A stretch of DNA of 64,000 nt from Leptospira ognonensis (GCF_004770745.1 NZ_RQGD01000034.1:1-64000), one strand, 5' to 3'; shown: positions 33,307 to 43,083, counted from the stretch's first letter. Notes: generated from the letters alone by a model not told the origin. Numbers and translations are program-made.

Positions 33307-36300
33307 TTGTTGTTTAGTCGTTACTTTTATTTTTTATTTATTTGTATGTTTCTATGCCCTGCCTTTATGTCCTGCCATAATGATGCTAACAAGGCGAAAC
33401 CACCTATTGTTGAAGCGGGTGCTATCGACTTAACTTCTTGGGATTTCGCAAAAAATAGTCTCGTTTCTCTCGATGGAGATTGGGAGTTTTACTGGTCTGA
33501 ATTCATAGAACCCTGTTCGCAGAACGAAAAAAAAGTCAGTCTAGCTTCATGCAAAGAAAAGCATATTCCGAAATTCCAAAGGATTCCATCTGAGTGGCAA
33601 GATCTTGGTTACGATTCGTTTGGATACGGATCCTATCGATTAAGGCTGAAACTGCCAGCCTGTCATCCTGAACTTGCGTTCGATACGATTTCACCCGGCA
33701 CAGCATCAAAACTTTTTGTTGATGGTAAAGTCGTATCTCAGAAAGGCCAACTAGGCAGTGAAGAAGCAAGTCATATGCCGTTCTGGACGAGAGAAGAAAT
33801 TCCTTTGGAAAAATTTATGCCATCATCAGAATGTGCATCGCAGCAAGAGCAAACACCCGATAGGTTGAGTGTGGAGCATGAAATCGTATTTCATATCTCA
33901 AACTATTTTCTTTACCGGGCAGGCTTATGGTCGCCCTTGATATTGAGGACTCGATCGGCCTTAGCTTCCGAAAATAAAAATCGATATACACTTGATATCT
34001 TTATCTTCGCGGGTCTTCTTGTTATGGGGTTATACAATCTCGGTGTTTATTTTAATCGACGAAAGGATCGATCGGCTTTATTTTACGGATGTTTGTCTCT
34101 GTTGTTTGGCTTACGATCAATTTGCATTTATGACAGAAATATTTTAAATTTTTTGCCCTCATTGCCATTCCTTCTGATGCACCGGTATGAGATTTTTGCT
34201 TTCTATTTTGGTATTGCCTTGTTCCTTTTGTTCGTAAAAAGTCTTTATGAAGAAGAATTCAATGCACTGTTGACCAGAGTCCTTCTATACTTTGTATTTT
34301 TCGCCAGTGCCATCGCTCTAACCTGTCCTCCTAGGATTTACTTTGCAATTTTGCCCTTTGTACAGCTAACTACTGTTGTTGCCATCTTGCTTGTGATCTA
34401 TTCTCTTGCAAAGGCGGCATTTAATAAGAGGCTTGGCGCAAGATTGTTTCTACTTGGCTTTTTCTTATTTGCGCTAACTGTTGTAAATGATATGTTGGTT
34501 GCTTCCGGAATCTACTACTTTCCTTCTCTTGCAAATGTTGGCTTTTTTTTGTTGATTTTTGTGCAGGCAGAAATTCTTTCTCGGAGATTTGCCATAGGGT
34601 TTACCGAGGCAGAAAAACTTACGGAGAATCTGTCCCTTATGTCGGCCAATCTTGAGCAAATGGTGGCGGATAAGACAAAAGAAGTCGAAGAGCTTAATGA
34701 GTTTGCACTTCTCATCAATTCGAAAAAAGATTTAGAAGAAATCTTTCAAGAAATTACTCGGTATCTTTACACTAAATATAGATTAGTCGGGAGTTGGCTG
34801 TTCTTGCCTACAGAAAATCAAGAACTCTTGGTGGCTTCAAAGGCATTTAGCTTTAGTAATCTTTCGAAAGACCGTGCAGATTTTCTAATGAAAATGGAGA
34901 TCCCTATTTCCGATGCAGGCGGATTTCTTGCCAAAACTTTTCTAAGACGAAAGCCGATTTATATCAAAAGATTTCCCAAGTTTGCTTTCGAGATCGATCA
35001 ATTGATGGCTACAAAAATTGGTTTCAAATCTTTTCTCTCCATACCACTTGTTAGAAATGAATCGAGCATCGGTATTTTTGCGTTCACTAATTTTCAATTA
35101 CCGATGAATTTGAAACCTCGAGACATTCAAAATATCAATAGTCTTTGCTCTCAGATCGCAGGAGCCATCGATACGACACACTTACTCGAGCAAGTTGAGG
35201 CATCGAAACACAAGCTTGAATCTCAACATTCTGAGTCCGACTCTCTCAATCAACTTTTTCGAAGTTTAAATGAGAATTTAGAGTTAAAGAACATCACAGA
35301 AAAAATTCTGACATATATACGTGCGAATTTTGAAATTCAGCATATCGCAATTATGCGATTTAATCGAGATAAGACAGTCGCCACCATTGCCGAGGCAATT
35401 TTCCCAGAAGCGAAGGAATTAGAAAAAATACTCCGTTTCCAAATTCCTCTTCAAGAAACTCAGGGTGCACATTCTTTTGTACTAAAGTTTAAAAGATATT
35501 TTTATACAACGGATGCAGAAAGAAAAGGAATGCTTTCTCGAGCGACGGAAGAGGAACAGTATATTATTAAATGCTATAGAATCAAAACCTTCCTGATCAT
35601 TCCTCTCATATTAAACAATGAAATGATCGGTACTATAGATCTTTCAAATTCTGACCAAAGGATGCAACTAACAAAAAAGGATATTGAAAAACTAACAGTT
35701 CTTGGCGAGCAATTATCAGGTATTATTTATGGATCTCTTCTGTTTGGTGAGGTTCAAAAGTCTAAATTGCAGGCAGATCTTGCAAAAATCAATGCGGAGA
35801 GCCAAAAGAGAGATCTGGAGAGATTGAACGAATTGATCAAGAGTTTGAATGAAAACTTAAATTTAAAATTGATCATGAAGAAAGTACACACTTATATACG
35901 AGAAAATTTTAAGATTGAATACTATGGACTCGGAATTGTCGACGAGAAACAAGATAGAGTTACTTCCGTTGACACCCATGCCCCCGATTTTTTAAGTTCC
36001 GAGGACAGACTTAAAGTAAATCATTTTTCTACCTCGATTCATGATCCTGCAGGTGCGCATGCTTTTGCATTTCGTTCAAAAAAACCTCTTTTCAGTAAAA
36101 AAGTAAATAAATCATATATTTCAAACGATGAGCGGGAAATGGCGGAGCTTTGCAAATTCGATTCGGTTGTGATCCTTCCACTCATACTCCAAAATGAACC
36201 AATCGGATTTCTGGATTTATACAATGTAGGGAAAATTTCTCTTACGCGAGAAGATATAACAAAGCTTTCGATTTTGAGTGAGCACCTAGCGGGAATTATA

Positions 36301-37374
36301 TATGAAACAAATCTCCTAAGTCAACTTCAAATTGAGAAAGACATAGCCATCGCCTCACATCAAGAAACGGAACGAGTGCTTCTCAATCTTAAGACATCTC
36401 AGGATCAGCTTGTACAATCTGAAAAAATGGCCGCCTTGGGACAGTTAGTGGCAGGTATTGCCCACGAGATCAATACTCCGATCGGAGCCATTAAGGCGAC
36501 AGCAACAAATCTTAAGGATTCACTTGTTGATTTTCTTGATTACGCTCCTGGGCTGATTAAATCGCTTGATAATGATGTAATAGATCTTGCGGAAGAATTA
36601 ATTGTGAAATCAGCAAAAGATGATTCGTTATCAGTTAAAGAAGAACGGAAAATCAGAAACTCGCTGACTTCTTTGCTCGAAAGCGAAAATATTTCACATG
36701 CGGATGACATTGCCGATCTTCTTGTGGGGCTAGGTGAAAAGGAGATTAATCCCAAATTTACACCTTTGTGGATTCATGAAAATACGCCCGAAATTATTAA
36801 ATTCATTCAGGACCTAAGTGGATTGAAATCTAAGTCAGATAACATAGGAAAGGCGGTTGAAAAGACAGTCAAAATTATTTACGCTTTAAAAAACTATACG
36901 AAAAAAGATGATTCCGGGATCATGCAAAAGGCAGATCTACACGAGGGTATCGAAACTGTTTTAACTATCTATCACAATAACCTGAAGCAAGGGGTGGAAG
37001 TCATTCGAGAATTTCAAGAGATTCCATCTGTGCTCTGTTTTGCGTCCGATTTGAATCAACTCTGGACAAATTTGGTATTTAACGCGATCCAGGCTATGAA
37101 TGGTAAGGGCAGACTCCTCATTCGGACCTGCTTGGGAGAAAATGAGATGGTTGAAGTGAGTTTTGAGGACTCTGGCGTTGGTATTCCTTCGGAAGTTTTA
37201 CCGAAGATCTATGAAGCTTTTTACACGACGAAACCTGAAGGCGAAGGATCCGGCATGGGTCTATTTATCTGTAAACAAATCGTAGATAAACACAACGGAA
37301 AGATTGGAGTGGAAAGCGAACCAGGAAGAACAAGGTTTACTGTTAGCCTGCCGATCCGAGGAATTGAAAAATAA
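33307..37374 (+). CDS. 7TMR-DISM sensor histidine kinase with three GAF domains
   Basis: Membrane sensor kinase, 1355 residues from TTG 33307 (AGGG eight bases upstream). The frame is open to GTG 33154, but that would put 50 odd residues before the lipoprotein signal (lipobox FMSC, Cys23). Order: 7TMR-DISM extracellular domain (about 30-235, LDGDWEFYW), seven helices (about 245-455), coiled coil, three GAF domains (about 465-630, 655-815 and 830-995). Then come His1053 (AHEINTPIG) and Asn1259 (FNAIQAM), 206 residues apart, followed by DSGVGIP and GEGSGMGL. A REC-PP2C gene begins five bases after its stop and is the probable partner. It is divergent from the REC-cyclase operon, with a shared upstream region of about 270 bases. 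Confidence 0.88.
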   Translation: MLFSRYFYFLFICMFLCPAFMSCHNDANKAKPPIVEAGAIDLTSWDFAKNSLVSLDGDWEFYWSEFIEPCSQNEKKVSLASCKEKHIPKFQRIPSEWQDLGYDSFGYGSYRLRLKLPACHPELAFDTISPGTASKLFVDGKVVSQKGQLGSEEASHMPFWTREEIPLEKFMPSSECASQQEQTPDRLSVEHEIVFHISNYFLYRAGLWSPLILRTRSALASENKNRYTLDIFIFAGLLVMGLYNLGVYFNRRKDRSALFYGCLSLLFGLRSICIYDRNILNFLPSLPFLLMHRYEIFAFYFGIALFLLFVKSLYEEEFNALLTRVLLYFVFFASAIALTCPPRIYFAILPFVQLTTVVAILLVIYSLAKAAFNKRLGARLFLLGFFLFALTVVNDMLVASGIYYFPSLANVGFFLLIFVQAEILSRRFAIGFTEAEKLTENLSLMSANLEQMVADKTKEVEELNEFALLINSKKDLEEIFQEITRYLYTKYRLVGSWLFLPTENQELLVASKAFSFSNLSKDRADFLMKMEIPISDAGGFLAKTFLRRKPIYIKRFPKFAFEIDQLMATKIGFKSFLSIPLVRNESSIGIFAFTNFQLPMNLKPRDIQNINSLCSQIAGAIDTTHLLEQVEASKHKLESQHSESDSLNQLFRSLNENLELKNITEKILTYIRANFEIQHIAIMRFNRDKTVATIAEAIFPEAKELEKILRFQIPLQETQGAHSFVLKFKRYFYTTDAERKGMLSRATEEEQYIIKCYRIKTFLIIPLILNNEMIGTIDLSNSDQRMQLTKKDIEKLTVLGEQLSGIIYGSLLFGEVQKSKLQADLAKINAESQKRDLERLNELIKSLNENLNLKLIMKKVHTYIRENFKIEYYGLGIVDEKQDRVTSVDTHAPDFLSSEDRLKVNHFSTSIHDPAGAHAFAFRSKKPLFSKKVNKSYISNDEREMAELCKFDSVVILPLILQNEPIGFLDLYNVGKISLTREDITKLSILSEHLAGIIYETNLLSQLQIEKDIAIASHQETERVLLNLKTSQDQLVQSEKMAALGQLVAGIAHEINTPIGAIKATATNLKDSLVDFLDYAPGLIKSLDNDVIDLAEELIVKSAKDDSLSVKEERKIRNSLTSLLESENISHADDIADLLVGLGEKEINPKFTPLWIHENTPEIIKFIQDLSGLKSKSDNIGKAVEKTVKIIYALKNYTKKDDSGIMQKADLHEGIETVLTIYHNNLKQGVEVIREFQEIPSVLCFASDLNQLWTNLVFNAIQAMNGKGRLLIRTCLGENEMVEVSFEDSGVGIPSEVLPKIYEAFYTTKPEGEGSGMGLFICKQIVDKHNGKIGVESEPGRTRFTVSLPIRGIEK

Positions 37375-37378
37375 GTCT

Positions 37379-38605
37379 ATGTCAAAAAATATGATACTCT
37401 GTGTTGATGATGACGTGACCATATTGAATGCCTTAAAAGATATGCTCACGAAGAACTTGGGAGGAACACATTCAATAGAAATAGCCGAAACGGGACAAGA
37501 AGCCTTGGATATCTGTCAGGAGTTGAAGGAGTTGGGCAAAGAGTTTTGCCTTGTGATCTCGGATTTCATCATGCCATCCATGAAGGGAGATGAGTTATTG
37601 GTTAATATCCATGCTATTAGTCCCGATGCTGTTAAAATCATGCTGACGGGGCAAAGTAGTGTAGAAGGCGTAAAACGAGCGATCAATGAAGCAAATCTTT
37701 ATCGATTTATGGAAAAGCCCTTTGATAATTCTGATATGATGTTAACTGTCCGCTCTGCAATACAATCATATGAACAAAGTCGCGAATTAGAATTAAGAAA
37801 TCGCGAGCTTGAAGAGATCAACAATCACTTGGAACAATTAGTTCAAGAGAGAACTTCCGAGCTCAATCAATCTTTAAAGATCATACGAAAAGACTTACAA
37901 TTGGCAAAAAAAATACAAAAAAGTATTTTGACGGTTAATCCGGAACTTCAGAAAATTTTGAACATTCAGTCCGCGTATATTCCGATGGCTGAAGTGGGAG
38001 GAGATTATTTTGATATCTGCCAAATCGGCGAATCCATTTATCGGTTTTTCTTGGCAGACGCCACTGGACACGGAGTCCAAGCTGCGATGGTGACGATGGC
38101 AATCAAAGGTATTTTTGACAATGTCAAGACAGTTATTTCAGATCCGGCGCTCGTGATGCAGTCCTTCAATAATGAATACATTGAAAAATATAGATCATTA
38201 AATACCTATTTGACCGCAATCGTAATAGATTTGGATGTGAAGGAGAAGTCTATTTCATACGCATCCGCTGGACATCCCTCGGCTGTACTTTTAAGACAAG
38301 ATGGGATGCACGTGTTAGGTCATACAGGAAAGATGATTGGAATTTTAAAAGATGCGAAATTTAGTTCAGCAAAATTTGAATTTCATATGGGAGAAAAGTT
38401 AGTATTTTATACCGATGGAATCTTTGAGCAGTTTAATGAAAAACGCGAGGAATATGGAGAGGAAAGACTGCATTCCCTGTTCTCCCAACATTTGCATCTG
38501 ACTCTAGCTGAATTAATCCAATGTTGTTTGAACGATCTCGATCAATTCTTAGATGGTTTAGAGAAACAAGATGATCTTACAATGTTAGGAGTTGCATTTC
38601 ACTAA
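37379..38605 (+). CDS. Response regulator with SpoIIE-type PP2C phosphatase output
   Basis: Protein of 408 residues from ATG 37379. The receiver (about 5-125) has Asp62 (ISDFIMPS), LTGQ and a YRFMEKPF motif. A coiled coil (about 130-185) leads to a PP2C/SpoIIE phosphatase (about 195-405) with the metal-binding pattern GGDYFD, DATGHGVQAAM, SAGHPSAVL, YTDGIFE and a closing DDLTML. This RsbU-like design would let phosphorylation switch dephosphorylation of a Ser/Thr-phosphorylated partner, usually a STAS protein. The gene is five bases after the 7TMR-DISM kinase, which is the likely donor. A STAS protein lies 20 kb away at 16.6 kb. Its receiver is like those of the CheY and REC-cyclase genes. 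Confidence 0.9.
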   Translation: MSKNMILCVDDDVTILNALKDMLTKNLGGTHSIEIAETGQEALDICQELKELGKEFCLVISDFIMPSMKGDELLVNIHAISPDAVKIMLTGQSSVEGVKRAINEANLYRFMEKPFDNSDMMLTVRSAIQSYEQSRELELRNRELEEINNHLEQLVQERTSELNQSLKIIRKDLQLAKKIQKSILTVNPELQKILNIQSAYIPMAEVGGDYFDICQIGESIYRFFLADATGHGVQAAMVTMAIKGIFDNVKTVISDPALVMQSFNNEYIEKYRSLNTYLTAIVIDLDVKEKSISYASAGHPSAVLLRQDGMHVLGHTGKMIGILKDAKFSSAKFEFHMGEKLVFYTDGIFEQFNEKREEYGEERLHSLFSQHLHLTLAELIQCCLNDLDQFLDGLEKQDDLTMLGVAFH

Positions 38606-38639
38606 TTTTATTTATCTAAACATGACCTATCAGGAGTTT

Positions 38640-38760
38640 AGTCATTTCACCACTTCTTGTTGGAACGGATTCTGCGGAATTCTTTTACCTTTTTATCCCC
38701 TTTGATAGAATCTACGAAATAATTCGGCATTGTTTGCGTATGGATGGCTCAAATCTAACA
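38640..38760 (-). pseudogene. Possible small coding relic
   Basis: The leftward frame reads LLDLSHPYANNAELFRRFYQ, RG, a stop, then KGKRIPQNPFQQEVVK and a second stop. The composition is protein-like on both sides of the first stop, but no family is recognised. It lies in the 208-base gap between the REC-PP2C and photolyase-like genes, where no promoter stands out. Confidence 0.25.
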
Positions 38761-38813
38761 AAATTACTAGCTAAACTGCATTGAATAAACAAGATAAAAA
38801 AGCAAAATAAACC

Positions 38814-40037
38814 ATGAAAGTTTCCTTTCCCACCGATTTAAAATCGATTGAAGAACGAATCCGTTCCATTGATCCCGAGCTTTATGGAAAATCCAGAAAT
38901 TATATCGATGGAGCTGTAACACTACTTTCTCCTTATATCTCGCGTGGATTTATCTCCACAAAACAAATATTTGATGCAGTATTGAGCCAAGGAAAAAAGC
39001 CGTATCTCGTCTCCAAGTTTGTTCAGGAATTGGCTTGGAGAGATTACTTTCAACAAGTATGGAAAACAAAAGGGGACAACCTCGCATTTGATTTGAAACA
39101 GCCACAACCATTAGTTCGCCATCACCAGCTTCCAAAAGCTGTTTTGAAAGAATCATTGGCAACAGGCATCAAAGGACTGGACCGTGAGCTTGCAGACTTT
39201 TATGAAAACGGATACTTACATAACCATGTTCGTATGTATATTTCGTCAATTGTTTGTAATGTGGGAGGAGCACATTGGAAAATGCCATCCCAATGGATGT
39301 ATTACCATTTGTTAGATGCCGATTTTGCGAGTAATACCTGCAGTTGGCAATGGGTGGCAGGCGCTTTCAGTTCCAAAAAATACATAGCGAACCAAGAAAA
39401 CATCAATCGGTATTTAAAAACCGAAGAGACTGGTACCTATCTCGATCAGACGTATGAAGAGATTGCGAAGTATATTTCCATTCCTAAACCCTTAGAGGAA
39501 CTCATAATCTGGAACTTGGACCTGGCATTCCAGAATACTAAAAATTGGTTCTATGAAAAAGTTAAACATGCTCCATTAAGAGACATCAAAACTCAATTTA
39601 CAGATAAAGCGAGTGAGCTGGATGTGGATCCCAATCTCCCGACCTTAATTTATGATTTTTATAATGTAGATCCCAATTGGCATAAGGGAGAGGAAATGAA
39701 TCGCATTTTTCTCATGAGACCTTCTTTTTACAAGGAGTACCCTGTTTCACCCAAGACCTTGGATTTTATTTTTGCCTTAACTCATCACATATCGGAGATA
39801 AAATTCTTTTGGGGAGAATGGGAGGAAATATACAAGTCGGTGAAGGAATGGAAAGAGTCATTTTATTGGAAGGAGCATCCCACAAACAAAGGGTTTATGG
39901 GTAAAGAAGAGCCAAGAGATTGGATGTTTCCTGAAGTCCAGGGATACTTTCCTTCGTTCTTTAACTATTGGAAAAAATGTGAAACGTATTGGTCGCGAGA
40001 GGATGACAGGTTACAGCCAACGCTACCTGCCATTTAA
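38814..40037 (+). CDS. Photolyase/cryptochrome-like FAD-binding protein lacking the N-terminal antenna domain
   Basis: Protein of 407 residues. Residues about 25-215 match the helical FAD-binding domain of photolyases: LLSPYISRGFIS, ELAWRDYFQQVW, ENGYLHNHVRMYISSIV, then LLDADFASNTCSWQWVAGAF and the following ENINRY. The alpha/beta domain that normally precedes it is absent; the protein begins almost at the FAD domain. Instead about 140 residues follow it, with alternating strand/helix character (RIFLMRPSFY, PVSPKTLDFIFALTHHI, IKFFWGEWEE), which may be a permuted antenna-like domain. Repair or light-sensing function is unproven. It stands alone, convergent with the PAS kinase 16 bases away. 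Confidence 0.8.
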   Translation: MKVSFPTDLKSIEERIRSIDPELYGKSRNYIDGAVTLLSPYISRGFISTKQIFDAVLSQGKKPYLVSKFVQELAWRDYFQQVWKTKGDNLAFDLKQPQPLVRHHQLPKAVLKESLATGIKGLDRELADFYENGYLHNHVRMYISSIVCNVGGAHWKMPSQWMYYHLLDADFASNTCSWQWVAGAFSSKKYIANQENINRYLKTEETGTYLDQTYEEIAKYISIPKPLEELIIWNLDLAFQNTKNWFYEKVKHAPLRDIKTQFTDKASELDVDPNLPTLIYDFYNVDPNWHKGEEMNRIFLMRPSFYKEYPVSPKTLDFIFALTHHISEIKFFWGEWEEIYKSVKEWKESFYWKEHPTNKGFMGKEEPRDWMFPEVQGYFPSFFNYWKKCETYWSREDDRLQPTLPAI

Positions 40038-40053
40038 CAGATAACGAAAATCT

Positions 40054-42198
40054 TCAGATAGGAATTTCGAGAATAAATTTTGTACCATTTGAAAAATCGA
40101 ATTTGTAGATGGCTTGCATTTGTTCAGAAAGCATTAAAATTAACTTTAGCCCAAAGTTTTTTTTAGAGCTAGATACAAATTCTGGAACAAAACCATTCCC
40201 AGAATCTTGAATCTCTAAGACGAGGAAGGAATCGTTTGCGAACATCTTTACGCTTAAAAAATTTTCCTGATTTTCTTTAAAGGCATACTTGATTGCATTT
40301 GAGAGGACTTCGTTTACGATGATGCATAAAGGAAATACCAGTTCTGATTTCAAACTAAAATCATCTAGTTCTAATTCGAGTCTAAGATCTTTAGGTAGCA
40401 CGCTCACCTTTAAGATATTTTCAATCAATTCGCTAAAATATTCACGAACATTCACATTTGAAAAATTTTCCGTTCTATACAATCGATCATAAAGCATCCC
40501 CATCCCTTCGACCTGATTGATTGTCTGTTGTAAAATCGAAGTAACCTTTTCATCGTTAATGGAATTACTTTTTATCTGAAGTAGACCGTTAATCGATTGC
40601 ATATTATTTTTGATGCGATGATGAACTTCTTCGAGTAATATTTCCTTCTCGTTTAGTAGTTCTTTAATTTTGATTTCAGCTAATTTCCTTTCGGTTATAT
40701 CCAAATAGGTCCCTGTCATGTGAATCAACTGATCATGTTCATCGAATTGCATTTCGCCCTGCGCATAAATATACCTTATTTCACCATTTGGGCGAATAAT
40801 TCGAACATCTAATGGGTATTGTTTTTTATCCTTAACTGCTTTTTCTGTCATCTCTTTCACATAATCGATATCATCTGGATGATAGAATTGGATGGACATT
40901 TCTAAAGTATTGTCGAAGTTTTCTCTTGCAATTCCAAAGATCTCAAAAACTTCATCGGACCAATTTACAATTCCTTCTTTGACATCCCAATCCCAGCTTC
41001 CTACATGGCTGATTCTCTGTGCTTCCTTGAGCTTTCTTTCATTTTTTATTATTTTTTCTTCAATTTCTTTTTTCTCTGTAATATCATGATTGATACTTAC
41101 CGCGCCAATATGATTTCCATTTCGATCATATAACTTTGCCACCGAACCATAGATATTTAATTTTTTACCTTGTTTTGTGTAATGGATTACTTCACCAATC
41201 CATCTGTTATTTTTATCATACTGAATCCTTACATCATCCAGATGGCCTTCGTAAAAAACGGCTCTTAATATTTCAGTTGTTGTCTTGCCTATCGCTTCCT
41301 CTGCTTTGAATCCATAGATTCTCTCGGCACCTCGATTCCAGCTAGTGATCACAAAATTCAGGTCCGTACTTATGACCGCATCGATCAAATTTTCTAATAA
41401 ATTTGCCAAAAAAATATTATTTTCTTCAGCAATTTTATTTTCTGTGACATCTTGCATAACGCCAAACATTTGGTCCGTGACTCCGGCTTCATTTGACCTA
41501 GATTCACCTAATGTGGATAATATGGTTCGCACGGAACCGTCTTTTTTGATGATACGAAATTCCTTCTGCTGGTGTGATTTGTTTGCTGTATCAAAAATGA
41601 CATTGATTACTAAAGATAAATCTTCTGGATGTACACTTTGTTTTAAAATTTCCTCAGGCGAAAGTTTCGTATCGCTAGGGAAGCCAAAGATTCTATAAAG
41701 TTCAAGAGACCAATCTATATAACCAGTAGCAAGATTCCATTTCCAGTGGCCTAATTTCGCCACTTGCTGCGATAATTGGAGATTGGTTTCTTTTTCTTGT
41801 AGCTTTCGGTTGCTATCGTATAATTTCAGTGCCATTTTAATCGATGCCAAGAGGACAGTGTTTCCCGAATTCTTAACTATGTAGCCGTAAGATGTGATAT
41901 TTTCGGTAAGCTCAACGATTTCTCTTTCTAAATGAGAAGAAAGAAAAACCAATGGTTTCTCAAAGTCTTTCAGTATGATTCTTGCGGCTTCTGTCCCTTT
42001 CATCCGATTTTTACCGAGGTCAATGTCCATTAAAATAAGGCCGATATTATGTTTGCCTTCTCTAATGATTGTTATAGCTTCCTCTCCAGAAGTTACATGT
42101 ATCACAACAAATCCCTCACTTTTAAGAAAAGTCATTTTCGCAATGCCAATGAGGACGTCATCTTCGACGATTAGAATGGTGGTTTGAGAGGGTGCCAT
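40054..42198 (-). CDS. REC-PAS-PAS-PAS histidine kinase of the HisKA_2 class
   Basis: Soluble sensor kinase of 714 residues with no membrane helices. An N-terminal receiver (about 5-125) has Asp58 (LILMDIDLG). Three PAS domains follow (about 140-265, 275-395 and 405-520), with typical ends such as GVMQDVTE, INHDITEKK and GTYLDITERK. HisKA_2 carries His526 (EVHHRIKNNMQSINGLLQIK) and the HATPase has NEVLSNAIKYAF and DSGNGF. This class often feeds general stress or light responses. The receiver makes it a possible downstream acceptor as well as a kinase. It is convergent with the photolyase-like gene; PAS cofactors cannot be told from sequence. Confidence 0.9.
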   Translation of the reverse strand: MAPSQTTILIVEDDVLIGIAKMTFLKSEGFVVIHVTSGEEAITIIREGKHNIGLILMDIDLGKNRMKGTEAARIILKDFEKPLVFLSSHLEREIVELTENITSYGYIVKNSGNTVLLASIKMALKLYDSNRKLQEKETNLQLSQQVAKLGHWKWNLATGYIDWSLELYRIFGFPSDTKLSPEEILKQSVHPEDLSLVINVIFDTANKSHQQKEFRIIKKDGSVRTILSTLGESRSNEAGVTDQMFGVMQDVTENKIAEENNIFLANLLENLIDAVISTDLNFVITSWNRGAERIYGFKAEEAIGKTTTEILRAVFYEGHLDDVRIQYDKNNRWIGEVIHYTKQGKKLNIYGSVAKLYDRNGNHIGAVSINHDITEKKEIEEKIIKNERKLKEAQRISHVGSWDWDVKEGIVNWSDEVFEIFGIARENFDNTLEMSIQFYHPDDIDYVKEMTEKAVKDKKQYPLDVRIIRPNGEIRYIYAQGEMQFDEHDQLIHMTGTYLDITERKLAEIKIKELLNEKEILLEEVHHRIKNNMQSINGLLQIKSNSINDEKVTSILQQTINQVEGMGMLYDRLYRTENFSNVNVREYFSELIENILKVSVLPKDLRLELELDDFSLKSELVFPLCIIVNEVLSNAIKYAFKENQENFLSVKMFANDSFLVLEIQDSGNGFVPEFVSSSKKNFGLKLILMLSEQMQAIYKFDFSNGTKFILEIPI

Positions 42199-42339
42199 TT
42201 CGTAGACTCACAAAATACACATATTCTTTGTTTATGCAAAACTTATTTATCTAGAATTCCAGATTTTGAGGATCGATTTCGAATTTCATTGTATTCTATT
42301 CTTTCCATTGCTTTAAAGGAGAAGAGGCGTATGCGAATT

Positions 42340-43083
42340 TTAAAAAGGAGGCAATCTTTTAAATAGAAATTCTGGAATGAGCTTAATGATTAACATGATA
42401 TACCGCCAAGGCCAGTAGATGTAGACGGAATTTTTTTTGGCCAGTCCTGCTCGGATGATTTTTTCAGCCGCAACCTTGGGCTTTAAGGTCAATATGGGGA
42501 GTAAGTTATGACCCGCAGACATTTTTGTATAAACAGGTCCAAGAAGAATGGTCGTGATGCTTACATTGGACTTAGAAAGCCGATTACGTAAACCAGAAAG
42601 GTAAACGGTTAAGCCTGCCTTGGCACTTCCATAGATATAATTTAATTGCCTTCCTCTTTCTCCGGCGACAGAACTGAGAACAATAATGGAACCTTCCTTT
42701 CTGTTTTCAAAATCATTGGAAATAATATTGATGAGGGAAAGCAATCCAGAATAATTCACTTGAATGGTTCTTAGAAGTTCGTCTTGATTTTCTCTTGCGG
42801 CCTTTTGGTCTTCATAATATCCTGCGCATATAAAAACTAACGATGGTTTGGTCTCAAAAGAATCATAAAATGATATGTGGCTTTTAAAATCTGTAACATC
42901 GAGGAAGATGCTTGCTGTCTTTGATTTTCCTATTTTGTCGCATTCGTTTTTGAACTCAGCTAAAAGTTCTAAGTTTCTACCAGTCAAGTAGAGGTTAAAA
43001 CCTCTTTTGGCAAGACCTAGTGCGATCTCACGGCCGATATCAGAAGTCCCACCGATAACCAATGCTTGTTTCATGTTTAGCAA
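42340..43083 (-). CDS. Short-chain dehydrogenase/reductase
   Basis: Protein of 247 residues with a Rossmann fold. The nucleotide-binding turn is VIGGTSDIGREIALGLAKRG near the N-terminus, FICAG provides the conserved mid-strand, and the catalytic set is Ser in VLSSVAGERG with YIYGSAK (Tyr and Lys). The GERGRQ-NYIYGSAKA stretch and a hydrophobic C-terminus (YWPWRYIMLIIKLIPEFLF) resemble DprE2-like SDRs that reduce polyprenyl-linked sugars at the membrane. No DprE1-type oxidase adjoins it, so the substrate is open. It is transcribed away from purT. Confidence 0.85.
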   Translation of the reverse strand: MLNMKQALVIGGTSDIGREIALGLAKRGFNLYLTGRNLELLAEFKNECDKIGKSKTASIFLDVTDFKSHISFYDSFETKPSLVFICAGYYEDQKAARENQDELLRTIQVNYSGLLSLINIISNDFENRKEGSIIVLSSVAGERGRQLNYIYGSAKAGLTVYLSGLRNRLSKSNVSITTILLGPVYTKMSAGHNLLPILTLKPKVAAEKIIRAGLAKKNSVYIYWPWRYIMLIIKLIPEFLFKRLPPF

